A stretch of DNA of 10,022 nt, taken from NCBI GenBank assembly GCA_964415185.1, contig CAYPZI010000110.1:1-10022 (forward strand), given 5' to 3'. The position numbers were made by a program, and so were the translations under genes. This DNA is from CAYVBJ01 sp964415185. Lineage in GTDB: Bacteria; Bacteroidota; Rhodothermia; Balneolales; Balneolaceae. Of the stretch, positions 1-5,214 are shown piece after piece (position 1 is the stretch's first letter; the number at the start of each line of letters is the position of its first letter). Under the pieces are notes generated by a model. The model was not told where the DNA came from, did no database searches, and worked only from the letters and a program-made list of their open reading frames with translations.

Positions 1-1
1 G

Positions 2-52
2 GTGTCTCTGGCTGAGCTAATCGGGGCGGTTGGTGAGTTTGTTGAATTGTAG
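2..52 (+). CDS. Possible C-terminal tail of an upstream gene (partial)
   Basis: One frame is open from the window edge to a TAG at 50-52 and reads VSLAELIGAVGEFVEL. The first part resembles an ordinary helical protein end. The last codons lie inside the dispersed repeat (gttggtgagtttg, then octamers) that also follows wecB directly, so the stop codon may be supplied by the repeat. Only 16 residues are visible, so no function can be given and the frame could be open by chance. Confidence 0.3.
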   Translation: MSLAELIGAVGEFVEL

Positions 53-71
53 AACTGATGAACTGTAGAAT
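31..71. repeat. 8-bp-period repeat array, copy A
   Basis: Units read tggtgagt (31-38), one extra t, tgttgaat (40-47), tgtagaac (48-55), tgatgaac (56-63) and tgtagaat (64-71). The same units occur in the same order at 4764-4803, so the two loci hold copies of one dispersed element. The 13-mer gttggtgagtttg at 29-41 is also present exactly at 3764-3776. I see no coding or protein-binding signature. Confidence 0.75.
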
Positions 72-400
72 TGCTGCGTGCATTTTCCCGAAAGCTTTCG
101 GGAGAAAGCTCCGTCAATTGACAGGATCAAAGCGCAGTCCCGATCCTCGGAGTTGAATTGTTGAGATGTTTAATATTCGCGGTTATCTAAACACCCCGCT
201 TTCATATTTGCAGCTTCTCTGAAAAGTGAGTTTATTTTAATGCTTTAGATTTGTCATGATTATGTTCAATTCGAAGTATTTCATCAATAATATTTTTATC
301 TCTGATATCTTTTATTTTCTTCGATAGTCTTTTATGTCAAAAGTAATTTAATTTTTGATAGATTCGTTCTAATATTACTGTTATTAAAACCACAATAATC
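53..400. other. Intergenic region before the first TA module
   Basis: This 348-base gap holds most of the octamer array, the hairpin segment and, from about 160, a tract (160-183) that matches 4805-4828 at 19 of 24 positions. The rest, 190-400, is strongly AT-rich. A short open frame on the minus strand (336 to 232) reads like a helical protein tail but has no start codon. I could not place a promoter for the DUF433 gene with confidence. Confidence 0.6.
87..152. repeat. Hairpin-rich segment: 16-bp palindrome plus nested stem
   Basis: Positions 87-102 form a perfect 16-bp palindrome, cccgaaagctttcggg. Next to it a nested stem pairs ctccg (109-113) with cggag (148-152) and aggatc (123-128) with gatcct (142-147), with a 13-base loop and a one-sided bulge. 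The 9-mer gttgaattg flanks the segment as a direct repeat at 41-49 and 152-160. It could be a dispersed palindromic element inserted between the octamer array and its usual downstream neighbour (gatgtttaat, 165-174). A terminator role is less likely because no T-run follows. Confidence 0.6.
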
Positions 401-631
401 ATGATTAACACAGAAAGAATTACGATTGATCCGGCGATCTGTAATGGAAAGCCCGTGATAAGAGGAAAGAGGATTACAGCTCAAACCATTCTCGAATATC
501 TGGCTGCAGGGGAATCAAAGAAGAATATTTTAAAACAGTATCCCACATTAGAACAAGAAGATATTGATGCTGTTCTTCAATTCGCAGCAAGTATGATGGA
601 TAACAATTACACGATTAAACAGCTTATGTAG
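401..631 (+). CDS. DUF433 family protein, VapB45-like antitoxin of a DUF433/DUF5615 module
   Basis: This 76-residue protein has the DUF433 (PF04255) hallmarks: ITIDPAICNGKPVIRGKRI at residues 7-25, then TAQTILEYLAAGES and a helical segment with YPTLEQEDIDAVLQFA. DUF433 proteins are small winged-helix/HTH-like proteins usually encoded just before a DUF5615 PIN-like protein, and the pair is regarded as a type II toxin-antitoxin module. The antitoxin would bind the toxin and perhaps its own promoter. The start is the only ATG ahead of the conserved core, and it has no evident Shine-Dalgarno sequence. Length is normal for the family and the frame is intact. Its TAG overlaps by one base a GTG that starts the partner, the usual layout of a translationally coupled pair. 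The family call is firm; the antitoxin role is inferred from context. Confidence 0.9.
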   Translation: MINTERITIDPAICNGKPVIRGKRITAQTILEYLAAGESKKNILKQYPTLEQEDIDAVLQFAASMMDNNYTIKQLM

Positions 632-971
632 TGCCTAAATATCTTGTTGATGCAAATTTGCCTACTATTTTTCAATTTGGAAAGATAAAGAATATATACA
701 TCAGGTTGATCTGGGAGATACATGGAGTGATGAAAGAATTTGGGAATATGCTGCTGAGCATAATCTGATATTAATTACAAAAGATACGGATTTTTCCAAC
801 CGGATAATGATGTCAAATCCACCTCCGAAAGTAATTCATCTAAAAATAGGGAATATGAAATTAAAACAACTGTATAAATTATTAACCGAACATTGGACAG
901 AGATACTTGAGTTGAGTGAAAATAATAAGTTAGTTAATGTATACAGAGACAAGTTTTACGCCATAAATTAA
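631..971 (+). pseudogene. DUF5615 PIN-like toxin, frameshifted after codon 10
   Basis: From GTG 631 the frame reads MPKYLVDANLP, the typical start of a DUF5615 (PF18480) PIN-like protein with its first acidic residue at D7. It then goes out of frame and stops at TGA 766-768 after 45 residues. The family-like sequence resumes in the -1 frame from base 663: YYFSIWKDKEYIHQVDLGD, then WSDERIWEYAAEH, LILITKDTDFSNR, PPPKVIHLKIGN, ending at TAA 969-971. Joined, this gives about 113 residues, the normal length. One missing T at 661-663 (cct-tac becoming cctac) explains everything. The family is a predicted PIN-like ribonuclease toxin, which would cut RNA when free of its DUF433 partner. The shift follows an in-phase heptamer A-AAT-TTG (654-660), so -1 recoding cannot be excluded, but a disabling deletion or a sequencing error is simpler. 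Confidence 0.82.
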
Positions 972-1396
972 ATCAGGTTTTTAATTGGCTTTTCATGCAA
1001 CTCGTAATTCAGAAAATCTGAGCCCGAATAATTTTATTAATGGATTTTTAAAACTTGCCGTGATATTTCACGCGGAGGGCGCAAAGGGATGAAACCGCAA
1101 TGAGCGCAAAAAAAAACTTGTAACATTATCCTTTTTATGATCTCTTGTAAAATGCATTAGGTGAAGCTCCGGTTTCATGTGTATATACCATATACAACAT
1201 AAAAGCAGACGAACCCTGGAATTTTTTTTTAGGGATTCAGCCAATTAAAAGATGAATTTTCAATATTTATTAATATATTCATGCATTAAATCACTCAAGA
1301 CCAGACAATTAGAGGATCTAATTACCCTAATACTTTACGTTTAATGCGTCTTTTTCTTAGGTACAGAATTAATAATATCATACAATACAGACTAAA
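972..1396. other. Intergenic region between toxin remnant and sugar transferase
   Basis: These 425 AT-rich bases contain no convincing gene. An AT-only hairpin (aattaaa 966-972 with tttaatt 980-986) overlaps the toxin stop codon. A half copy of the TTTCACGC repeat begins at 1066. Its atgaaaccg (1089-1097) is complementary to cggtttcat (1170-1178), and a small hairpin gtatat-acc-atatac lies at 1181-1195. A promoter for the sugar transferase presumably lies near 1320-1390, but I see no clear consensus. Confidence 0.55.
1066..1110. repeat. Truncated left half of the TTTCACGC...GCGTGAAA repeat
   Basis: The sequence tttcacgcggagggcgcaaa at 1066-1085 matches the left arm of the elements at 2365-2455 and 4922-5027. 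It continues with gggatgaaaccg (1086-1097), also found at 2386-2397. No GCGTGAAA right arm follows before the sequence becomes A-rich at about 1108, so only half an element remains. Confidence 0.6.
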
Positions 1397-2122
1397 ATGG
1401 AAACACTAACCAGAATCATCTCCGTACGAGAGCGGATTAGCAAAGAAGCAAATATTGCAGTCAGGGAAAATAGGACAAGAACCGTTTATCTGCCATCCCA
1501 GTTTGTAAGAATGGCACACAGACAATACTCTGCAAAGAGAGTGTTTGACTTGGTGCTTTCGTCCATTGGATTAGTTTTTTTCTCAATACTATTTCCCTTT
1601 ATTGCAGCAGGAATAAAGCTTTCATCACGTGGACCGGTTCTGTTCAAACAGAAGCGGACAGGACTTAACGGAAGTATATTTATCTGCTACAAATTCAGGA
1701 CTATGACATGTAAATGTGTGAATAAAAAAGGAAGCAAGCCGGATATTACAAAAAAGGGTGACATACGGATATTTGCTTTTGGAAAATTCCTGAGAAAATG
1801 TAACCTGGATGAGTTGCCCCAGATCATAAATGTTTTGAAAGGAGATATGAGCCTTGTCGGACCCCGCCCATATCCCGTTGAAGAGTGTGCTTACTGGAAT
1901 ACCACGTTTGATGATTTTTACTACCGGTATGCCGTAAAACCGGGCCTGACAGGTTATGCCCAGGTCAAAGGATACCGGGGCGGAACTCTGGATGTAGAAC
2001 ACATGCGCAAACGTACGGATCTTGACCTGATTTATACACAAAAAAATTCACTTCTATTTGATATAAAAGTTGTGGCTGCTACTGTAATTCAGATGCTGCG
2101 GTATGACACCAACGCACATTGA
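1397..2122 (+). CDS. Bacterial sugar transferase (polyprenyl-phosphate sugar-1-phosphate transferase)
   Basis: This 241-residue protein matches the PF02397 phosphoglycosyl transferase family. The enzyme moves a sugar-1-phosphate from a UDP-sugar to undecaprenyl phosphate at the inner membrane, the first step of O-antigen, capsule or exopolysaccharide repeat-unit synthesis. A hydrophobic re-entrant segment with an internal proline spans about residues 50-74. It is followed by SSRGPVLFKQKRTG (76-89), YKFRTM (98-103), the catalytic Asp-Glu pair in NLDELPQ (D138-E139), SLVGPRP (152-158) and PGLTGYAQVKG (182-192). It is a compact monotopic type, not the long WbaP/WcaJ form with several membrane helices. 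The first 38 residues are Arg-rich and non-conserved. ATG 1511 (M39) would give the more usual length of about 203 residues, so the start is uncertain. The sugar cannot be told from sequence. The nearest glycan gene is wecB, 546 bases downstream. Confidence 0.92.
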   Translation: METLTRIISVRERISKEANIAVRENRTRTVYLPSQFVRMAHRQYSAKRVFDLVLSSIGLVFFSILFPFIAAGIKLSSRGPVLFKQKRTGLNGSIFICYKFRTMTCKCVNKKGSKPDITKKGDIRIFAFGKFLRKCNLDELPQIINVLKGDMSLVGPRPYPVEECAYWNTTFDDFYYRYAVKPGLTGYAQVKGYRGGTLDVEHMRKRTDLDLIYTQKNSLLFDIKVVAATVIQMLRYDTNAH

Positions 2123-2668
2123 GGGGTTGTCTTTGGCTTAATATTGTTTCATGCTAAGGGCGGAATTGTGGATTAAAAGAATTATACGGTTTCCACAGAT
2201 TTTATTTGAGTTCCAGCCATTAACAGAAGCTGCCAATGCCAACCTGTAAACCACAATTGCACTAACCGCCGACAAATATCTGCGAGATTTGCGAGATCCG
2301 CGGGAAATAACAACTTGATGATTGCCGGGTATTAATTTATCAATCCATCCTGAAATCCGGTAAAGTTTCACACAGGTGTCACAAAGGGATGAAACCGAAA
2401 TGGGCGTAGAGAGCGCTGCGGGCTTTGCGTAATCTTTGGGTTCTCCGCGTGAAACAACAAGGCAAAAAATAAACATACAGCGGGTGTTTTGGATTCAGTT
2501 CCAGGTTTTTCAAATAACTTAACACAGGCAGGCACGTTCCCTGTCTTTTGAGAGGCCTTTTACACAAATCCATTGCTTGGGTAACAACCTGCAAATATGT
2601 ACATTTAGGAACTTAAAATCTTTTAAACACAATCGAAATAATATAAAACCTGACCTCTGAATTTACCT
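2123..2668. other. Intergenic region with repeats between sugar transferase and wecB
   Basis: These 546 bases split two genes expected in the same pathway. They contain a tctgcgagatttgcgagatc tract at 2279-2298 with a roughly 9-base internal repeat, continuing to cgcggga. It resembles the ctgcgagat-type interspersed repeats I know from Bacteroidetes-like genomes. A full TTTCAC/GTGAAA element lies at 2365-2455. Minus-strand open frames here run through the repeats, have no family motifs and look spurious. The 70 bases before wecB are AT-rich and may carry its promoter. Confidence 0.55.
2365..2455. repeat. Inverted-repeat element (TTTCAC...GTGAAA), copy 2
   Basis: The 91-base element is bounded by gtttcac (2365-2371) and its exact complement gtgaaac (2449-2455). 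Its right arm contains three 10-base units, ctttgcgtaa, tctttgggtt and ctccgcgtga (2423-2452). These match the right arm at 4993-5022 at 24 of 30 positions. No open frame with family features lies inside, and the structure fits a non-autonomous palindromic or MITE-like repeat. Confidence 0.72.
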
Positions 2669-3760
2669 ATGTTCATCGACCTTATCGCAGGAGCACGGCC
2701 CAATTTTATGAAAATTGCTCCAATCATCGACGCTATCAAAACAGAACAGAAAAAAGGAACCGACATTAATTTCCGGCTGGTGCATACAGGCCAGCATTAC
2801 GACCGGAATATGAGCGGATCGTTTTTTGAACAGCTCGGCATTCCCGAACCGGATGTGAACCTGGGTGCCGGCGGCGGAACGCAGGCGGAGCAGACTGCCG
2901 CCATCATGACCGGTTATGAGAGCCTGCTGACGAAGCAGCCCTCCGATCTTTGCCTGGTAGTGGGAGACGTTACTTCCACGATGGCCTGCGCCATAACGGC
3001 CCAGAAGATGCACATCCCCGTAGCTCATGTTGAGGGTGGTATCCGGTCGGGTGACTGGACCATGCCCGAAGAGATCAACCGCCTGGCAACGGATGCGGTG
3101 ACCAACTATTTCTTTACCACATCGGAAACGGCCAATGGAAACCTGAGAAAAAGCGGAGTTGAAGATGAACGGATTTTCTATGTCGGCAATACCATGATCG
3201 ACACCCTGCTGAAACATCGTCCGCGTTTCCGGAAACCGCCGGTATGGGATGAGATCGGGTTAAAGGAGAAAGAGTACCTTGTGATGACATTGCACCGTCC
3301 GGCCAACGTGGATGAGGAGGAGGCACTGAAAGGCTTGATGGATGAGCTGATTGCACATACGCGTGACCTGCCGCTGGTGTTCCCGGTCCACCCGCGAACG
3401 GCAAAGATGCTTGAGAAACTGGGAATCGGCCATGAACGCCTGCATATGATCGAGCCCCTGGGATACCTGGAGTTCAACTACCTGGTGGAAAGATCGAAAG
3501 CGGTGGTGACCGATTCGGGCGGTATCACCGAAGAGACCACTGTTATGGGCATACCCTGTATGACGCTGAGGGATAATACCGAGCGTCCGGAAACGATATT
3601 TATTGGCACAAATGAGCTTTTGGGTACCGACCCGAAGGCAATCAGGCCATTCATGAATAAACTGTTCGCGGGCGAGTGGGAGGAAGGTGATATACCGGAG
3701 TTTTGGGATGGCAAGACGGCGGAGCGGATTGTGGAGAAGTTGGTGGGGTTGTTGAGTTAG
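2669..3760 (+). CDS. wecB: UDP-N-acetylglucosamine 2-epimerase (non-hydrolysing)
   Basis: This 363-residue cytoplasmic enzyme interconverts UDP-GlcNAc and UDP-ManNAc, the precursor of ManNAc- and ManNAcA-containing surface glycans. Family motifs appear in order: GARPNFMKIAP (8-18, with R10 and K15), HTGQHYD (39-45), VVGDVTSTMA (97-106, D100), HVEGGIRSGD (120-129, E122), MPEEINR (132-138), YVGNTMIDTL (171-180), TLHRPANVD (207-215, H209), FPVHPRT (238-244, H241) and TDSGGITEE (281-289) with ERPETI (305-310). All expected active-site positions of the WecB/MnaA type are present and length is normal. The ATG is followed at once by the conserved N-terminal strand, which fixes the start although no Shine-Dalgarno sequence is seen. 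It looks visibly more G+C-rich than the preceding genes. Together with the sugar transferase it suggests the edge of a polysaccharide locus. Which glycan it serves is not visible. Confidence 0.95.
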   Translation: MFIDLIAGARPNFMKIAPIIDAIKTEQKKGTDINFRLVHTGQHYDRNMSGSFFEQLGIPEPDVNLGAGGGTQAEQTAAIMTGYESLLTKQPSDLCLVVGDVTSTMACAITAQKMHIPVAHVEGGIRSGDWTMPEEINRLATDAVTNYFFTTSETANGNLRKSGVEDERIFYVGNTMIDTLLKHRPRFRKPPVWDEIGLKEKEYLVMTLHRPANVDEEEALKGLMDELIAHTRDLPLVFPVHPRTAKMLEKLGIGHERLHMIEPLGYLEFNYLVERSKAVVTDSGGITEETTVMGIPCMTLRDNTERPETIFIGTNELLGTDPKAIRPFMNKLFAGEWEEGDIPEFWDGKTAERIVEKLVGLLS

Positions 3761-4195
3761 TGAGTTGGTGAGTTTGGTGCTTCCTGTTTATAGAATATTG
3801 TAAGGAACCGTCTCTGTGCAGAAATACTCTCCATCTCTTCTGTCTCTCCGTATCCCGCACTTTCATTGAGGGGAAGATTGGCGAGTATTAATTGAGAATA
3901 TTATTCATTATAATACAACCAGAAACAAGATTTTAAGAATATATGAAAACCAATGAACGTTGTTTTTCACCGGGTAGATCAATCCAAAAATGAATGTCAG
4001 GATTTTGCTGTAATGCACTTCAAAAGAAAACCGGGATACAGGCAATCTCGATTATTTTAATCTTTTAAAAAGTACGATACATAAATTATTTTTATGGATG
4101 ATATGAAATAAAATTATCCGGAAACCATTAGTGCAATGTGGGTTTGGTAGTCCTGAAACAGGTAATTTTAAAACTAATTTTTAACGGTAATAACT
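3761..4195. other. Intergenic region after wecB
   Basis: The region begins with a fragment of the dispersed repeat (gttggtgagtttg, 3764-3776) directly after the wecB stop. The remaining 420 bases are AT-rich. A 35-codon open frame with an ATG at 3953 ends at TAA 4058-4060. It encodes a basic peptide (MNVVFHRVDQSKNECQ...) that I do not recognise and cannot support as a gene. No clear terminator hairpin with a T-run was found. Confidence 0.5.
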
Positions 4196-4381
4196 ATGTC
4201 TGACGTAAAACAGAAGATGAAAAAAGTCATAGAGTCCCAATCCGATGACGCCTCTTATGAGGATATAGTTCGGGAATTGGCCTTTGAGAGAATGGTAGAA
4301 CGAGGCCTTTCGGATGCCCGGGAATCTCATATTATATCAAATGAGGAGATGGGGCACCGGATTCGCACATGGCAGAAATAA
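4196..4381 (+). CDS. Small antitoxin of a RelE/ParE-type module
   Basis: This 61-residue acidic helical protein begins MSDVKQKMKKVIESQSDDAS and continues YEDIVRELAFERMVERGL. It ends with ISNEEMGHRIRTWQK, a tail resembling the I-(S/T)-x-EE-x-x-x-R-x-x-W-x-K end of small antitoxins paired with ParE-like toxins in Bacteroidetes and Chlorobi. Such proteins are thought to wrap the toxin through the C-terminal part; an N-terminal DNA-binding fold is not obvious here. The frame is intact and of family length. The last 13 bases overlap the start of the toxin reading frame (ATG 4369), a coupling typical of these pairs. No Shine-Dalgarno sequence is visible. The family assignment comes from pattern memory and context, so the precise Pfam is uncertain. 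Confidence 0.78.
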   Translation: MSDVKQKMKKVIESQSDDASYEDIVRELAFERMVERGLSDARESHIISNEEMGHRIRTWQK

Positions 4382-4663
4382 CTTGGACCCGCGAGGCCGA
4401 AATTTGGCTGAAAGATATCTATGAATTTATAGCAAGAGACAATCCGGATATTGCTGCAGAGGTAATTGAAGGGATACGAAAAAACGCAGATGCTAAAACA
4501 GCATCCAAAAGCAGGCCATATTTTTCGTAAGGAAGAAGAAGGAGAAGTCCGAATTTTGCTTTATGGGCATTACCGAATCACCTACCTGTTAATCAACATA
4601 AGTCAAATTAAAATTCTAGGTGTATTTCATGGAGCTTTGGAGATAGATCGTTATTTCCCCTGA
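4369..4663 (+). pseudogene. RelE/ParE-type toxin, frameshifted near codon 36
   Basis: From ATG 4369 the frame reads MAEITWTREAEIWLKDIYEF, then IARDNPDIAAEVIEGI, a standard ParE/RelE N-terminal half with its two helices. It then goes out of frame and stops at TAA 4528-4530 (53 residues). The C-terminal half continues one base further on: KTQMLKQHPKAGHIFRKEE, VRILLYGHYRITYLL, IKILGVFHGALEIDRYF, stop at 4661-4663. Removing one base from the six-A run at 4479-4484, or restoring two lost bases near 4474-4477, gives a normal toxin of about 97 residues. ParE/RelE toxins poison gyrase or cut mRNA on ribosomes; which applies cannot be told. A TTG at 4466 could start a separate C-terminal fragment, but it would lack the N-terminal helices. 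It is probably inactive beside an intact antitoxin. Confidence 0.83.
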
Positions 4664-4747
4664 TGAAATATACTACATATTAATTACTAATAAATACGTA
4701 CTTTCTTCTGTTGAGAGTCGGGGAGCCTGAAAAGATGGTTCTAAAAC

Positions 4748-4803
4748 AGAAGAACGGAAGAACTGGTGAGCGGATGAATTGTAGAACTGTAGAACTGTAG
4801 AAT
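4748..4803. repeat. 8-bp-period repeat array, copy B (seven units)
   Basis: Seven contiguous 8-base units are present: agaagaac, ggaagaac, tggtgagc, ggatgaat, tgtagaac, tgtagaac and tgtagaat. The last five correspond in order to the array at 31-71. The tract after it (4805-4828, gtttggatgtttaat...) matches 160-183 at 19 of 24 positions. The array and its downstream neighbour therefore behave as one dispersed module. Confidence 0.75.
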
Positions 4804-4921
4804 CGTTTGGATGTTTAATTTTTGCAGTGATGTGCCTGTTTGTTTCAAGGAAAATCCATGGCCTGTGCTGTCTCGGTTAAGGCTACTACCCAGGCTATTG
4901 AAATTATTAATCCTGCACCGG

Positions 4922-5027
4922 GTGTTTCACGCAGAGGTCGCAGGGGAGGCGCTGAGGCCGCAGAGATGAGAAACTGCAATGGGTGCAACGTCCTTTGCAC
5001 ATTCTTTGGGTACTTTGCGTGAAACAC
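4922..5027. repeat. Inverted-repeat element (GTGTTTCACGCA...TGCGTGAAACAC), copy 3
   Basis: This is the most complete copy. A perfect 12-bp inverted repeat, gtgtttcacgca (4922-4933) and tgcgtgaaacac (5016-5027), bounds a 106-base element. The right arm is built of 10-base units ctttgcacat, tctttgggta and ctttgcgtga (4993-5022), and the left arm is rich in the complementary gcagag/gaggc pattern. No transposase or family-like coding sequence lies inside. It resembles the GCAAAG-rich palindromic repeats scattered between genes in many FCB-group genomes. Confidence 0.78.
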
Positions 5028-5132
5028 AAAAGCAATAAGCTCACTAAAGCTGGAAATTTTTGCTTCACAGCTTATTTATATGCCCGCCTCACTCCTAACC
5101 CGCATGGTAAACAAGGATAAAAATTTTCTTGC

Positions 5133-5162
5133 TTGAAATAATGTAAGCGCTTACATTATAAG
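5133..5162 (+). promoter_or_regulatory. Predicted promoter of the lacI-amylase operon
   Basis: TTGAAA (5133-5138) and TATAAG (5157-5162) are separated by 18 bases, a good sigma70-like pair. The operator palindrome fills the spacer. Transcription would start around 5169, about 45 bases before the regulator's start codon. Members of this phylum may prefer a different promoter consensus, so the exact elements are tentative. Confidence 0.45.
5138..5159. promoter_or_regulatory. LacI-type operator, perfect 22-bp palindrome with central CG
   Basis: The half-site ataatgtaagc (5138-5148) is mirrored exactly by its complement at 5149-5159. The core gtaagc/gcttac with a central CpG is the classic LacI-family operator shape, into which a hinge-helix leucine inserts. 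It lies 55 bases before the adjacent LacI-type gene and overlaps the predicted promoter, which suggests autorepression and repression of the amylases downstream. Confidence 0.85.
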
Positions 5163-5214
5163 AGGCCTGATGCCGGGCTTTAATTGATCTGTTACTTAAT
5201 CTTGATATAACATT

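Larger units (their letters stand above)
4664..5214. other. Intergenic region before the LacI-type regulator
   Basis: This 551-base gap marks the change from the accessory region to the starch locus. In order it holds an octamer array (4748-4803), a tract matching the first gap (4805-4828), an inverted-repeat element (4922-5027), a hairpin aataagct/agcttatt (5034-5041 with 5069-5076) and the predicted promoter and operator of the regulator (5133-5162). A 60-codon open frame can be drawn on either strand around 4840-5027, but both run through the inverted repeat and look spurious. Confidence 0.6.

Noticed and set aside
31..71. CRISPR-like array
   Set aside because: Units are 8 bases, contiguous and degenerate, with no spacers of uniform length and no cas genes nearby.
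966..986. Rho-independent terminator after the first TA module
   Set aside because: The 7-bp stem is A/T only and no T-run of useful length follows, so it would be too weak to call.
1300..1396. JUMPstart/ops element ahead of the polysaccharide gene
   Set aside because: I searched by eye for GGCGGTAG-like sequence upstream of the sugar transferase and found none.
1066..2455. A transposon or insertion sequence carried between repeat copies
   Set aside because: The DNA between copies encodes the sugar transferase and no transposase. The copies are whole or half short elements, not the two ends of one larger element.
2138..2594. Two overlapping minus-strand open frames of 112 and 71 codons
   Set aside because: They read through the inverted-repeat element, show no family motifs or hydrophobic pattern, and one overlaps the other out of frame.
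3953..4060. 35-codon open frame after wecB starting MNVVFHRVDQSKNECQ
   Set aside because: It is short and unrecognised, with no ribosome binding site and no conserved neighbour. It is compatible with a chance opening.
4477..4485. A-AAA-AAC slippery heptamer in phase in the ParE-like gene, suggesting programmed -1 frameshifting
   Set aside because: A -1 shift there leads to CGC AGA TGC TAA and stops at once. The toxin's C-terminal half needs a +1 or -2 shift, so standard -1 recoding does not rescue it. Six A residues are also short for efficient transcriptional slippage.
4466..4663. TTG-started 65-residue ORF as an independent gene
   Set aside because: It is the C-terminal half of the ParE/RelE-type toxin begun at 4369. 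Alone it lacks the N-terminal helices, and no ribosome binding site precedes the TTG.
4840..5027. 60-codon open frames on both strands
   Set aside because: Both are openings through the near-palindromic repeat at 4922-5027. The product is Arg/Gly/Ala-rich repeat translation, not a protein.
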